A stretch of DNA of 64,000 nucleotides. Source: Atrichornis clamosus (lineage: Eukaryota; Chordata; Aves; Passeriformes; Menuridae). The notes below the pieces were generated by a model. That model saw only the letters and a program-made list of their open reading frames with translations. It did not search any database and had not been told where the DNA came from. Shown here piece by piece: positions 49,601 through 63,218 of the stretch; the stretch's first letter is position 1; every line of letters starts with the position of its first letter. The stretch lies in NCBI GenBank assembly GCA_013400975.1, contig WBMZ01003014.1, forward strand, positions 124,001 through 188,000. Reading direction: 5' to 3'. Made by a program: the position numbers and the translations under genes.

Positions 49601-50633
49601 CTACACGTAGAGATAAAATAGTCAGTGACTACATTTCATTACTGTGGCAAAAAAAAGACTGCTTTAATATAAAGCTTCCAGACTGTCTAAAGGTTCAGAT
49701 AGCATTAACAAAAACCACGACTCTGCTTTGCTCTTTGGATAAGCTTTCTGGAATGAATGCATGTGGGCAAAGAGATACCACTCAGCACAGGTTGCAGCAG
49801 CACTGTTTGTCAAAGAACAATTCAGCAAACTCAGGTGTTATTTGGAGTGAATAGAAAAACCATAGTTTAGTCTGAGGGTATCATGGGAACGGCACATGAG
49901 CCAGGCTATGGATGACTCACGTTAGTGGGGTTTGTGTCACATATTCCATGGTTTTTATTCATGAGGGCAGATAGTTACACACCAATTTTCAGTATTTCAT
50001 CCACTGAAGGAACTATAGTTCACTGGCCCTACCAGGTATAAGATACACAGACAGATTGTATACATCACAAAACACAAAATACTTCAATTTCTATAGTACC
50101 AATAGCAAAGTTCTAGCAAACCAGGCCAGACAGTTCTTGTCTGGAGAGGCAGTTCAGGTGGTTATTTATTTCCCGCATTATTGCTAGCAGATAGTTTCCA
50201 GGCATTATTAAATTCCTACTCCCTAACAACCGATTCCTTATTATTAACATGCATTGACAGCCCACTCACTACCTGTAAATGTACAACCTATTGGCACAAA
50301 TCAAGCTTCATTTGCTGCCTGAGAGTATGGATTTAGTTTGATGGACACTATCAAAAACAAACCACAGAACTGCTTGGGGCCAGACAACGTAGATAAGCCA
50401 GTGCAAAGTGAAATTTCATCGAACAGCTGGGGAAGTCAACTGGACCCCATCACTCAGTGCTGCACAGTATAAAAGGACAGAAGCAATTCTCTGCATTTTT
50501 AGCAAATTAGAGTGTATTTTCCAGGCTCACAAAAATTTTCCACTCCATTATCAAACAAATAAAAAACATGACTGTGAAAATTGAGTAGCATGTCTCTATT
50601 ACTTGTAAGAATATTACAAATATACCTGTTAAG

Positions 50634-50663
50634 TTGATTATTGATGCATCGACGGTTGATGCA
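50634..50663. repeat. TTGATGCA direct repeat with a third TTGAT
   Basis: TTGATGCA occurs at 50641-50648 and 50656-50663, fifteen bases apart, and a third TTGAT starts at 50634. The spacing could be a small transcription-factor site cluster or chance. Confidence 0.5.
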
Positions 50664-52936
50664 CTGAAGCATTAAACTGAGAGGTCTTTTCAGCTACTCA
50701 GGAACACATATGTCAATTTGTTTCTCTAGATACCAGATTTCAAAGTAGACTCTTCTGACAGTCCCCCTGTCTCCCCCTGGGGCAATTCTGCTCCCGTGTG
50801 GGGCTGGGGAGAGCTGTCCTAGTTTGTAATGTGATGGACCTTCCTCTGCCACTCTGGGAAAAGAGGTTTTGAGCCCTTACAAAGGTGCAGTTGTGAGAAT
50901 AGAGAGGCCAAAATGTTCACAAAAAAAGCTTAGCCTAAGTTAGTCATGGAGGAGCTAGGTCTAAACCAGAAAAGAGCTGAGACTACCTAAATACTGAGGA
51001 AAAAACTCATAAACTCTGTATTGCATTAATTATTTTCTTTTCTTGATGGAGTCTACACAGTGCTCTGTTTGAGAGAATGAGCCCTCTCTTATTCACTTCC
51101 TGTATTATTATTTGCCATCCATGAAGGGTGTTTATATCAGGGAGCAAAACTGGCTAGTGGTGATTAGGCAGCAAAAGTAATTTACAGGAGACAGTCTGAT
51201 CAGGACACATGAGCTAAAAACTCAGGGAACTGTCAAATTCCTTGGCCAAGAGAAGCACGGATAACAAACCTCACACTTAAAAAGGGTTGGGTTGCAGGGA
51301 GAAAAGTTCTGGAAAGGAGGAACTGAGAGAGAAAAGTTAATGTTGGCACTGGGATTACTCTAATAATAAAGCGAGTGGTTGCAAATGGAGCTCTTAAAGC
51401 CTCATGAGAAAAATCCACTATTCTTTATTTTAATTTTGTTTGTAGAATACTGAAAATTGTCCTGACTTTTCAGCCACAGAAAAAGCCCACACTGTTTTGC
51501 TCAAATTTCCAGTAATGTGAACAATCAGTAAATGACCAATTTTAATGAGACTTCCAAGAGTCATTAGAAAGCTAATGGTTTCTCAGATTATATCACTTTG
51601 TCAGTTGATTACCTTGCTTCATGTTGGGAGTGCATGTGATTACCACCTTGCAGGGATCAGCAGCAGCAACTCTTATTCCAAAACCAATGGGAAGTAGCGA
51701 AAAGTTGGACTTACTCTCCCTGCTTGCCCTGGGCCCTGCCCTCAGCTCCTTCCCAGCCAGCTGGCAGATCTGGTGCTCACCTGGCTGTGCATCCCATCCC
51801 TCTGCCTCACGCTTATCCTGACTTAAGGCATAACCCAAGCACCTCGGGTGGCTGTTGTGGCTGGCTCAGAGACCTCGTTTCTCAGAGCACTTGAGCCCCC
51901 AGAGGAGAATAAACACTTACAGTGTTAAAGTTGAATTTATTTCCAGTAATATATTTCCATGGACTGATCACCACCTCCTGTGGAGTTTAACCCATCCAAT
52001 ACAGCACTGGTACGTACTCAGTATGAGAATTAATTATTTTTCAGAGTATGTGCAACCAATTTTTCTCACTGAAATCCCGTTCCCTGTAAAAATTTTAAGA
52101 AAGAGACTAAATCTTGGAAGTCACACTGATACCATTTCCAAGGGAGGATTCCTGGATGTGGCTGTCCTTAGGCAATACCACTTACTGTTCAAGAGGTGAA
52201 GATGGACCTTTGCCAAAGGCAAAACAAGATGATTTTGAAGATGATGGTAGTCCAGTTACAGTAAATCCCTCTGCAAGTAACTGCATTGTCTAGAAGGCTT
52301 TCCAGGTTAAATGTTTTCACATTTATCATGACACATGCAGAGTATCATCAAGGTATCTGTTTGCAGATCTTGGCTAATACCTAAAACCTGAATCAGCTCT
52401 ATCATTGCCTTTATTGATGACATCTGTTTCTCCCTAAAGATGTGTAAATAAACGCAGCCAACACAGCTGAGAGGGAGGGAAGAGATAGAAACCAAAAAAG
52501 AAAAGTGCCTCTGGGATATTTTTCAGGCCCACTGATAATAAATTTCAAAGACTGCTGCTTTCTTATGGCATGTACTTAGACCCTGGGCTGTACTAGACCC
52601 AGCACTGTGGTATAGATGCCTCTTTCTCTACGACACAATCCTTGTTTTCACACTACACTAGGGTTGCATTCCCAGTGTTTCCCATACTGAGGAAGTGAAA
52701 GCCTAAATGTTTATCCATGCAAGCTGTAATGATGCCATCTTAAGGGTCAGAAATTTAAGAACAGGAGACCTGGTGAAAAGAACTATCCATCCAATCACCT
52801 GTGCTGAGAAGATAAGGCGAGCCCTGAGCTGAGGGCTGTATCTCTACTGACTTGAAACAGTCCCAGCGAGGCCTTCCCTGAACACAGTTTATTGTGTACA
52901 TTTGGAATATCCCATCTGGCTTTCTTTCTTTTACAG

Positions 52937-53097
52937 AGGAGAATTTAAAGGTAGTAAAGAACACATTCTTCACTCAGACCAATCTTCACGCATTATGAGT
53001 GGAGAAGTGACAGTGAAAAGGAAAGCCCAGCCAAGCGGAAGAAAGCGGATAAGTTATTTTGTTTATTATATTCATTACAATTATGCCCAGGGACACA
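52937..53097 (+). other. exon-like 161-nt segment (weak candidate)
   Basis: A good acceptor (TTTCTTTCTTTTACAG) ends at 52936, and a GTGAGT donor starts at 53098. One frame is open throughout: it begins GEFKGSKEHILHSD, has a basic middle (KRKAQPSGRKR) and ends YAQGH. The frame remains open to 53147 in genomic DNA. I recognise no family. An earlier GTAGTA donor lies 14 bases into the segment. Chance pairing of splice-like signals cannot be excluded. Confidence 0.18.
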
Positions 53098-56000
53098 GTG
53101 AGTCTGAGGCCCTGTTATGCAAAAAATCACTGTGCAACACAGAGTAAGAGCTGGTGTGAGCTCTGAAGAGCTTGCAGCCAGACAAGACAAAAGCCATTGC
53201 AGAACCCAAGCACACGAAAGCACTGGGAACACAGCTGTCTGGGTAAATGACTTCTAGGGGTCATAGGAACAGCTTTACTCTTTTCTTAATGTCAGGACTG
53301 ATTTGGGGTGAGTGAAGGCAAGAACTTCTGTTGGGAAAGGACCAGCAGAACAGCAGAAGGCACCGAACTGCACAGGGTCCTGCAAGGTAGCTCCTGGCCC
53401 ATGGACTAAATATAGAAACAGGTATGAAGGCACTTGCAAAAATACTTACAAAAACTGCAAAAGAACAAATATCATACTCCAGATATTACTGATGTAGCTA
53501 TATCATACGCTGATTAAAATGATGAATATCAATTCTACACTGAAACTAGATACTGACAAGTCATGGCTGCGTGGCTCTCTCTTTTGCCACGTGTCTAATT
53601 TTCCTGTTCACTAATACACTCCAAAGATGTGAATGAAAAAAGATAGCTCTAGGTTAGCAATTTCATTCCTGAAGCTGAAGGGCTTGAAGTTTTCCTGCAA
53701 TTTTATCCTATGCTGTAGTACAGAGCACCGAGAGGTACTTCTCCTAAAAGAAAATCATCAGGTGATGAAAAGAAAATCTTACAGGTGAGCTACAAAATGA
53801 CTGTTGCCAACAAAGTTCTTTCTAAGAGTGTATTTTGATCATGATCTAGACACTTTGGAGAAAATATTACTGAAAAGTCATTAGACAACATTAAATATCC
53901 TCATTAAACCATATCAAGTTGATATCATTAAGCTACAAAGATTGATCAGATCTGCTTGACAGAACTGTGGCAGCAGCAGGACTCCCAGTCATGGAGGCTG
54001 AAGGTGGAGCTGCCATAGTGCTGTGGCTTTCTGCAGTGGGGATATTACGGCTGCTTAAATGGTTTCAGAGCGGTCTTTGAACTGTGCACAGGAATAATTC
54101 TAGAAAAACTGGCAATAAAACAGTGAGCCTTTAATTGTTTAGGTCTTGGGGGAAACAAGAATCAGTTTTGCACACAAGTTTCTGGTACCATTCCAATTCT
54201 TAGAGACAAATTACAATAGCTTAGCAGCAAACAAACAAGTAGTGTTTGCTTGTTTATGCCAAACCCAAAAAGAGTACAAAGATATATGTACAGCAAATAA
54301 TCTTCATTGCCATCCCCAAACCCCCAGCCCCTTTCTGTTGAAGGTACAGTGCTGCAGCTTCAACAAGGAGAGCATTTAAACCTTTCCTTCCCCGTCTCAC
54401 ACTAAGGTGCCAAGGCCTGACCCCTCTGTCTACACCTGCTCTGGGTGTCTCCGGGAGCAGACCAGCTGCCTACGCCCTCAGAAACACCGCCAGGACCATC
54501 CTCCAGCACCCCCATCTTGGTGCAGCACTGTCTTGAGACCCAGCCGAGAACCACAGCCTACACTCCAAAAACATCTCAATAAAGTTGCATTCATTTTTGT
54601 ACTTAGATTTTTTACATATTTTACCTTTTAAAGTTTGTCATTCTTTCTTTTTCATTTATGTGTATGTGAACACAATTAAAGCAAAACTTCTAGGCAGAGG
54701 CTAAAAGCTGAAAAGAAGACAAAATGTGATTTCAAGTTCGGGAATTTCCTAATAAATCACCCTTTGCAAATTATAGATAATGGTTATACTGGTAAATATA
54801 TTTTTATTTTCTCAGAAAGCCTTTTTAGTTGCAGAAAAAAATAAAATGAGAGATCAGAAATTTTGGTTACTTCCCCTCCTCTCAGCACAGTAATGAAGAC
54901 AGCTGAAGCAAAACTCAGTGTCCTGGAATAAGGCAGGTTCTTATTCTTTTAGCCATAAATCTTGGTGTCAGTGTCCCTGGAGGTTTCATCATTCTTCTCT
55001 TTATCCAGAAATATTTACCTTAGCTTTCAAAGTGTTTGAATTTAGGAAGAAAAGAGCTTATCATTTTGTGTGTAATTTCAGCTGAAACTAATTCCACAAA
55101 GCTCTGGTGGTACATACTGAGCATTCCAGTTGTACAGTACAGAAAAACCTCTTAAATTTCTGCTCAAGGTACCAGACAGAAACTGGTTGCTCCGTGCAGG
55201 TAGTTTGTCAATAGGAGTGAAGCAGACCCAGACTCAGTGAGGTGCTTTGGGGAATAACAAGAAGGGAGCCTGGCAACCTCAAGCAACTTGTTACGGTGGT
55301 CTCATACAACCTTTAGTATTTGTATCATATAAAATATTCCTTTATGCCTAAGTAGGCAGAAAGAATGAACTAGTTTTGCAAGATGTTAACAAAAAAAACT
55401 TCAAGGTATTAATTAAACCGTTACTTCCAAAAGACATGGAAATTCTGTATAAGAGTATCTTTTAGCTCAAGTTAACTAAAGAAAACAGTCACTGTTCTCC
55501 CCGCCAAGCCAAAACATGGTCACTGTACTCCCAAATCCACAGAAGATGGACCGTCTTAAGCTTAAAATCTGCTTAGATTTTTTTTTCTGTCTCTCAAACA
55601 TGGAGTTCAAATTAATAAAATATTTACTCAAACCATGTTGGCTTTCTCTTGCCTTTTCGCAACCTGAAGCAGGCTCTGGCTGCTCAGATGTCTCTTGAGC
55701 TGGCTACAAGACTGGTAATACAGTAGTGACACAGTAAGAGGAACAGAACTTAAAGGATTTTCCTTCTAAAAAAAAAAAAGAAAGATAGCATTGTTTGATC
55801 AGAATATCACTAGGGAAGAGAAAGAGCTGCAGAGAGACTTCTGCTTCAGCACTAACATCAGCAAGGAGGCTTGCCCACGGATAACTGAGTGAATATGAGG
55901 CAGTGCCCGGCCAGTGGCCATCTGAACAATGGCAGTCTCCGCTCCCCAGGGGCAGCCTGGCTGCTGGGAGATTGCAGGAACCTCTGACCAGACCCCTACC

Positions 56001-56159
56001 TGCCTGTCTGTAGAACAACTCAGGCAATGATTAACCCTGCAGGCAGCAGCCAGAGTTTAGGGCAGAAAGCACAGAGCAGCGAGGAGGGATTATTAGAGCA
56101 GTAGGTAGTGGAAAGGGCCTTGCTGAGGTTGTGTTTGACTTGCACATGAAAGCTCTGTG
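53098..56159. other. non-coding stretch without recognised genes
   Basis: AT-rich sequence with short frames only, at most 107 codons (55704-56027 minus). A12 interrupted runs occur near 55769. No known repeat, RNA gene or exon is recognised. Confidence 0.55.
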
Positions 56160-56717
56160 CTACTGCCCTGAGACTGGGCATCCACCTCGCTTAGAGCACA
56201 CACCTCCAGAGGAAGAAGTGGAAGGCGCTGTGAAAAAACCAGCCCGAATATCAGGGTTTGTGAATATTTCCATTTTTGCCAGGAGAGCCAGCAGCACTAC
56301 CTGCATTTGACAGCATCTCTGGATAACCCACAGCTCCATACTCTTACCTGCCCCACTGTTCTGCCTGCCTGTCCTCCCGTGGCACGGAGAGCTCTCCCTG
56401 AAGTGGTCTCTGGGGTTAAAGGGGATGAGAACATTTCCTCTGAGAGGGGCTCGTTCAGCGGGCTGCGCCGTGCACATCATCCCTGTGCTGCGTGGGCTGT
56501 GCCGTGTGGGCTCGGGAGCCTGACTCCACGTTGAGCTCATCTTGTTCCAGTGAGCACACACGCTCACTTCTGCCTTTTGTGACTCCCAGAGAATGTTAAT
56601 CACTAATACCTTGTTTTCAAGTAATGGTCTGCTGCATGAATCACCCAGAAGGTGGTTGTAATTCAAGACACACCACTGAAAACCAGCACAACATAACCTC
56701 AATTGTCTCCCTTTCAC
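56160..56717 (-). other. 185-codon open frame on the minus strand, doubtful gene
   Basis: The frame crosses a GC-richer patch with about eleven CpGs at 56375-56530, where stops are rare. The translation has scattered cysteines and prolines, no signal peptide and no recognised domain. A different frame is open on the opposite strand at 56307-56534. Length alone does not make it significant in a six-frame scan of this window, so I do not call it a gene. Confidence 0.1.
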
Positions 56718-57199
56718 ATATTTCTTTCAGGTTATAATATGTCTAATTTCACTTCCCCAAAGTTGCAGAGATAGAGGCAGCATTCCTCCCTGCAGCAGCC
56801 AGTAACTATGGTGACCAACACCACTGAGATGAACACACCTTCTGTTCCAACAGGAGCCCAGAAGCACTGGAGTTAAGAAAAGATGTAAATAAAAATAAGA
56901 CTGAAAAGAAAACCAAAGCACTGGGAAAACTTTGTCTGGCTTTTAAATACAACTTTATGGAATACATTATTCATCAATGCCTGTATATGTGTATCTCTGA
57001 GTCTTGTGAACCTTCACCACTTAAAAACACCAGATAAACCCAGCAAAGTACTTTTTTTTATATTTAGATGGAAAGAACAGAACAGATTTATTGCTGCCCC
57101 TGTCACACAAATGAACACACTTTGAAACAGCTCGTGGATGATTCCCCCCTAACAGGGTATTATCATAAGAAGTTCTAGATCCAGTCATGTCTGGTGTGT

Positions 57200-57770
57200 G
57201 GCACAGATGTGACAGGAAGCAGATGCAGGCCCGGAGGACTCAATACACCTGCGGCAAAGCCAAGGGCGGGATGTCCTGATCTGCAGTAGGCGTGTTCTGC
57301 CAGGGAAGGAAACCCAAGGTCTGCAGAAGGGGCAAAGTGCTGCCCAGCCCTATCCCCTAAGTGTGCTTCCAGCTGCTCCTCTCTGTTAAGTGCTTGGGAG
57401 CTTCTGTTGCAAGCAGAAGCAATGACTTAGAGCTGAAGCACGAGGGTCCAGGCCTGAGCATCTCTCTGAGACTGCCTGACATGGCACGGGAGAGGGGCTG
57501 CCCACACACAGGCACACCCACGCCGTGTCCCGGGCACGGCAGGCAGAGCCCTACTCCCTCTAACACCAAACCCAAGTGTGACCCGGAGGGGGCTTTGCTA
57601 CCTGGGACAGAAATGTGTGCCAGGGCGTTGCCTCGTGTCGTCACCGAGTGGTTTGGGTTGGGAGGCAACCGAACGATCAACTTGTTCCAATCTCCCTGCC
57701 AAGGGCTGGACTTGAGCTCAGTTCGGTCTCTTCTGCTCCCCATTGACACTAAAGGGTAAACTGAAAGGGA
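57200..57770. other. CpG-richer, GC-rich patch open on both strands
   Basis: About twenty CpGs by hand count lie between 57225 and 57680, including CACGCCGTGTCCCGGGCACG around 57520-57540. A 132-codon plus-strand frame (57361-57759) and a 161-codon minus-strand frame (57357-57842) overlap almost completely, which is expected from stop-poor GC-rich sequence. No domain is recognised on either strand. An orphan CpG island is possible. Confidence 0.35.
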
Positions 57771-60700
57771 GTACCAAAAGCCTGCATAATAATAAACTTT
57801 GCCAGAATTAAAAGCCAAGGTTTTTTGTCTCCAGTTAAGCAATGAGCTATCATAAATAATTCAAAAGCTTTTTTCAGAATATTTCACACATTAATTAGTA
57901 GTAGTACTATGAATATTCTTCTAATTTTATCACTGATAGCTTTTTGCCGCTTCCTAACTGAACTTTTTTAATCTCTGGAATTTACACAATACATTACATT
58001 ATTTCTGCTTTTTCCTTTATTCACTTTTTAAAAAAATGTGCTTCTCTTTATCCTAAATCTGTTAGAAAGTAATCTGCTATACAGCTGGCAGTTGGTTAGC
58101 TGTACCAGAGAGTTTCATGGTTGAATTCTAGCCAGAAACAGGGGCAGGGGACTAAACAGGGCTGATTACAGGGATATTTCCAAGAACAGTGTATTTGTTA
58201 TTCCCAATGAAAGGGTGGACAGGGAAAGCTATGGGTTTGAAGAGTTAAAGAGGGAAGAAATCTTAATTTACTGTAATGCCTCTGCTCACAGTCAGCAGGT
58301 TTCAGGGCTGAATCCAAAAGAATCAAACGGTAGTTTCTGTGTGACAGTCACTCCGCCCCACCCGACACCCCTCAAGGCTGCTTTCAACTTGACCAAAGTA
58401 TTCAGACACGAAGTCTGGAGAACCTGAGCCAGGCACGTGTTTTTGTCGGTGAGGAGGTAGAGCAAACCCCAGGGCACATTTCATGTTCCTTTTTATGTAC
58501 CATCTCAAGACCTCCTCTTCTCCCTGCCACATCCCCCCGCAGTGCTGTCCCTTCTGAGTAAACACACACAGACAAAACAAAGAGCCCTTCTTTCCTTTCT
58601 GGGGAAAAAAAGAGGCAGAAAACCACAGTAACTTTGCCTGAACAGCTCCTGTCCTTCTGAGTACTCAACTCTGCCAACATCTGTAGTTAAAATGCAAATT
58701 CCATCTTTATTTCGCTCCCTTCTTCTTTCCCTAGACAACTGAGACCTGCTACCTGTTTTTAGGCAAAGTAAAAGAGCTTTTCCTTGTTGGCTCTCTCCAA
58801 AAACAGCAGGGAACACAGCATTTGTTATTTTTAGATCCCATGGTTTCCATCCAGTGCAGGAGGCTCTCTGTCCTGGAAAGATGAAGATTTTCATATGTAG
58901 CTTGAAAAATATTTATTTTGCTGCTGGTTTAACCACTTGTTTTCAGAGTGCTGCATTGCAAACCTGCTGATGGAAGTAGCCTAAACCTATTAGAAATTTC
59001 TGCTTGTCCAAGCATTCAAAGCTGAAACATATATCCAAGCCTTCTCTGTCTGTCACATCAAGTTCATCTTTTCTTATCCTTGTAACCCCATTATTTCCAG
59101 CCTGACAGTTTTCCCCTCAGTGCCCTGGAGCCTTCTCCCATCCCCTCAGCCACACTATTCAAGTTCCTTCACGTTAAACCCTTTTTTAAATCTCTTCTGT
59201 TACCTCTAAAGGATCCCACTTCAGGACTAAGCAGCAGTCTGTGGTTCTCACTCCCCCATATTCTCCCACATCCTTGTCAGCACGTAATAAACAAGGAAAT
59301 GACATCTAATGTCACTTCCTAGCGAAGGGCAGCTACAGGATGCAATCCAGCAACAAATGAAAGGTAGCTTGGAAAACATAAGGTCCCTGGCAAACTCAGT
59401 TCCTTAGAGAAGGCTGAGGAACTCGGAGAGATGCAGACCAAGTCTGGAGAGGGGAATGCCAGAGTTTAACATCTCTGAGGAGGAGAGGAGCCTGAGAAAC
59501 ACTGCAGCCACCTATGTGTGTATGCCACACTCGGGCACACGTTTGAGCACAGAGGATCTCTTAGGAGTGCTTAGTGGGGGAAAAGATGCTCACAAGACCA
59601 CACAATCTGTCAGTGTGGATCTTTTCTCCCTGCCAATACCTTGAAACATCTCAAAGATAAGTAAACAACCAAAAATAATTGGCGACTTATTAACCAGGGA
59701 CTGGGCTGAAGAGAGAGACCCACGTCAGCAGCTGCTGGAAGATATTTTTGGAACAGACCCTAAACCAAGAAGCCAGAGAAGCATTTGGCACGTGTTACAC
59801 TTGTGACTGGGGGTTCACTTGGGGGCTGAAGGTGTGAGCACACACAGTTGCACCGCTGGGTCAGAACCACCATCTCTGCAATGTGGGGCCTCTTCCAGAA
59901 GAGCTCTGAGCACATTCCCTGTGTGGGTAGTTTGGAGTTGAAACCAATTATATTGCATATGGGATCATATATATGACACGAGGTTTTTCAAGGAGTCTGC
60001 ACTTTAGATCACAGATACATGAAAATACATTATTCAAGTAATTAAGATCTATATTTTCATGAATTTTCACCTTTTTTTCAGATATTGAGCAATATGCTTA
60101 CATATGCTTCCACCTCAATGTCTTACTTTCAAAAGAATCTGACTTTCTAACCAAATATTTTTAATCACTAGTACATATAACTACTAGCTACGAAGCAATT
60201 TATAAATGTCAGAAAATGACACATAAAAGACAAAAAAATTATTTTTCTCTAATGCTACTTCTCCCTCTTAAAAGCATTAATCATCATTACTAAAAAGTTG
60301 ATTATTTAAGCAAGAAACTCTCCCACAATAGCTACTAAACCACTCTGTGATCTCTGGATATTTTAACAAACTCCTAAATTTATTAGAGGAAACCTGTATT
60401 ATCTATATTCTGTTGGACTATAAAGCACAATAAAATTACTCTTTTATGAAATATTTTACCATTAGCATTTTCAAACACCAGTAAAATGGAGACATATAAC
60501 AAAGGAACTTTTTCTTAATTACTCTTTTAGATATCAAAACATGTTTAGTCTGAGTTGAGAGTATATGCCAGAGGCAAGCGTGGCCTATTCAGAATGGTTT
60601 CCACGTTCCAAAAATAATAAGCTGTATTCTTTTGATAGAAATACAGAAATAAGGAGGCACCACATCAAATTAATGAAGTTACACCAGGACAGCATGAAGT

Positions 60701-61354
60701 AGAACCCAGTAAAATTTTTTAAGATATTTTCTCTGAAGTCAGAATTTAAAGGGAAAATAGGAAAAAACAACTGCAACAAAAAATATTAGTAATCTCAGTT
60801 CCTGCATGGCATTTCTGTCACATCTGAAACTCAGATTGATTTGACCAAGAAATGAACACCAGCATTTGGGGATGCTAAATAGCAGCTTTGTCAGGATGGC
60901 TAAGGGAGAGGCTTGGAACATCCTTACTTGACTCGATGTGTTGTCACTGCAATTTGAACTGATGGCAGTTTTGAAATCTGAACAAAACTTTGTACCTTGA
61001 CACTACCTGGAAAGTCAACATGCATTCAGAACAACTTCATCCAACACTCACAACTGCTCAGATTAAATTAGTTCCCACCCATTACCTTCTATCCTCTAGG
61101 TTATCCTCTAACATTATGTTCAAAAAATAAGGTCAGTGGTGAGGTGGGATATTTCTTAAAGGAAGATGATGTCCCAGAACAACTCTCCAATGGTACCATT
61201 GAGACAGAGTTAGTGATCTAGCACAGACAGGCAGGATGCTGATGCATCCATTAACCTCATGGTCTGCATGCTTGTAGACCTTCAGATCTTTCTCATCCAC
61301 TTCCTTTCTTTCCCTCCTTCTCTTTTTTATTTCTGTGTGTCTCCAGGCACTGAA
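57771..61354. other. non-coding stretch without recognised genes
   Basis: Mixed AT-rich sequence. Several minus-strand frames overlap at 58292-58894 in different phases, none recognisable. From 59940 to 60560 the DNA is very AT-rich and empty. Confidence 0.55.
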
Positions 61355-61411
61355 AATAAACATATACGCAGGAAAAAAAAAAAAAGAAAAGAAAAGAAAC
61401 AAAGAACAAAA
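61355..61411 (+). repeat. AATAAA plus A-rich (AAAAG) tract, possible retrocopy tail
   Basis: AATAAA at 61355-61360 is followed after 12 bases by A13 (61373-61385) and then AAAAG-type repeats to about 61411. This spacing of signal to tail is what a plus-strand retroposed transcript would show. The upstream 250 bases contain no recognisable parent gene and no clear target-site duplication was found by eye. Confidence 0.3.
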
Positions 61412-63218
61412 AGGCCCAAGAAAGACTCTGACGTCTTTACTTTTGAGAGAGGAGTGAAATATCTACTGAATGATCACTGCTTCCTAAAGATTCGATCCTG
61501 CCCCTAAATTTTATATAGTACATTATTCCAAAGTATGAGACTATGGAGAAGAATTTAACCCAAAGAATGATCTAACCTGAGGGAATTCACAAGCTGACAA
61601 TTCAATCTCCATGACAGGCCTGTGAACCTCCTCTCCTTTTTAGGGGAGAATGGAGGAGCAGAGAAGGAAATGGTGCTATAGTTAAATAGGCTAGCCACTG
61701 TATCCGAGAGAAAATATATTATGATTAAATTCAATATTTGACTCTCCATTGCACAAAGCAGACTACACAGAAAGAGAGGAAAATGCCCTTTCCTGAGAGC
61801 TGAAAGAGCCATGACAATTAAGAACTCCTCTGCAGGAAAGGAACAGCCTCACCCAGTAATGGCAAGGTCATTCCCGATGGCAGAGGGAGGGTGCACCTGA
61901 TGGGAGCTGGGCATGGCTCTGCTGGCCTGACATGTAGCTGCTTCCAGAGGAGCTTAGACACAGGACCACACAGTCACCCCTTTCAGGCTGGGGGGGCACC
62001 AACTCCCTGAGAAACAAGCATGACTCCCTTTACGTCTCTTGATTTCAACTGTTCTGGTTCTGTTCTGTTCTGGACCCTGCTCACTGCACTCCCTTGGAGT
62101 CTTTAACTCTGTGGCACCTATTCCTTGTATCTTCTGCCTGCAGGGATTGGAAGGGGGTCACCTAGTTCTCCCCAGCACACACCTGAGTGATGTCACACAT
62201 CCAAGGCTGCACGTTTTGACACCTGTGCTCTTTGCAGCCATGGCTTCCCATCACAGATGTGCACAGCTTCATTTTTGTGAAGTGGCTGCAGCTTCTGGCG
62301 CCTTAAATCACACTGGATATGTTTGTTTCGTCTTATCTCTCACTCTGCATGCCTACAAGTACCCAGTGACTCCGACACACACTTCTAGCATCCCAGACAA
62401 CCCTGCTTTCAGCTTTCTATTGAACAAGATGTCAGCAGATGACAACTCACAGTCCACTGATGCCATTCTGTAATTTAACAACATTAAACATGGGTCAGAG
62501 TCTGACCTCCATCAGTGTTTTAGTAGACACTTTATTATTTCGCTTTCAATCAACAAGTGAGACTGAGGATAATGGCGATATGCTGTGCAATAATTCATTG
62601 CAATGGCTTAAGCATATGCTCATGAAACGGCAGCTTCTTGTCTGGCACAATTATGTCAGACTTACCATGGCTAGCAAAAGCAGATTTAGTACAAAATATC
62701 AGCTGCTGAACTCTACAATCTTCTAATACAAGTATTTTAAGAGACACAGTCAAACCTAGCTGATGATAAATAAGCTGCTGGGGTTTGCTCCCCCATGTCC
62801 ATATGAATAAATCTGGACAAACTGTATTATTTTGTCCAGAATACCAGAGTTTTCCTCCTTTAAAAACAGCAATCGTAGGTCTCTGACTTGGCAAATTCAT
62901 GTCTTTTTTTTACTGGGCTATATGACAAAACTTAATCTCTTTCTGAAGGTGACTCTTTAGGGGAGGCCAGCACAAAATTTATATGGTCCCTGCAATAATT
63001 CCCAGTCATTTACTGACCTCCCTCCCCACTTTATAGAGACACTTGCTTGTAACACCTTTAGAACAACCACCCTTGTGCCAGCATAGAGCTTCCTCTGGAA
63101 CAGGTTAAAGAGGCTATAAATGCTCCTTAGAAGGCCCAGCTTCCCATAGATACTATAGATATGATCTGCCAATTGACTACTGCTACTTAAAAACAGGGTT
63201 GCTTCCCTCTTATTTTAC
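61412..63218. other. non-coding stretch without recognised genes
   Basis: A 144-codon plus-strand frame (62039-62473) is cysteine, histidine and serine-rich and unrecognised. A short TTCTG-type repeat lies at 62051-62072. Nothing else is supported. Confidence 0.5.

Larger units (their letters stand above)
44561..52936. other. long non-coding stretch without recognised genes
   Basis: Mostly AT-rich. Between about 48.6 and 51.2 kb there is no open frame of 60 codons on either strand. A short (CATT)4 repeat lies at 46654-46670 and a TTGATGCA direct repeat at 50641-50663. Frames elsewhere reach 114 codons (51855-52199 plus) without recognisable domains. Confidence 0.6.

Noticed and set aside
62039..62473. 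144-codon plus-strand frame with hydrophobic start
   Set aside because: No recognised domain and no supporting splice or poly(A) context; its length is within chance.
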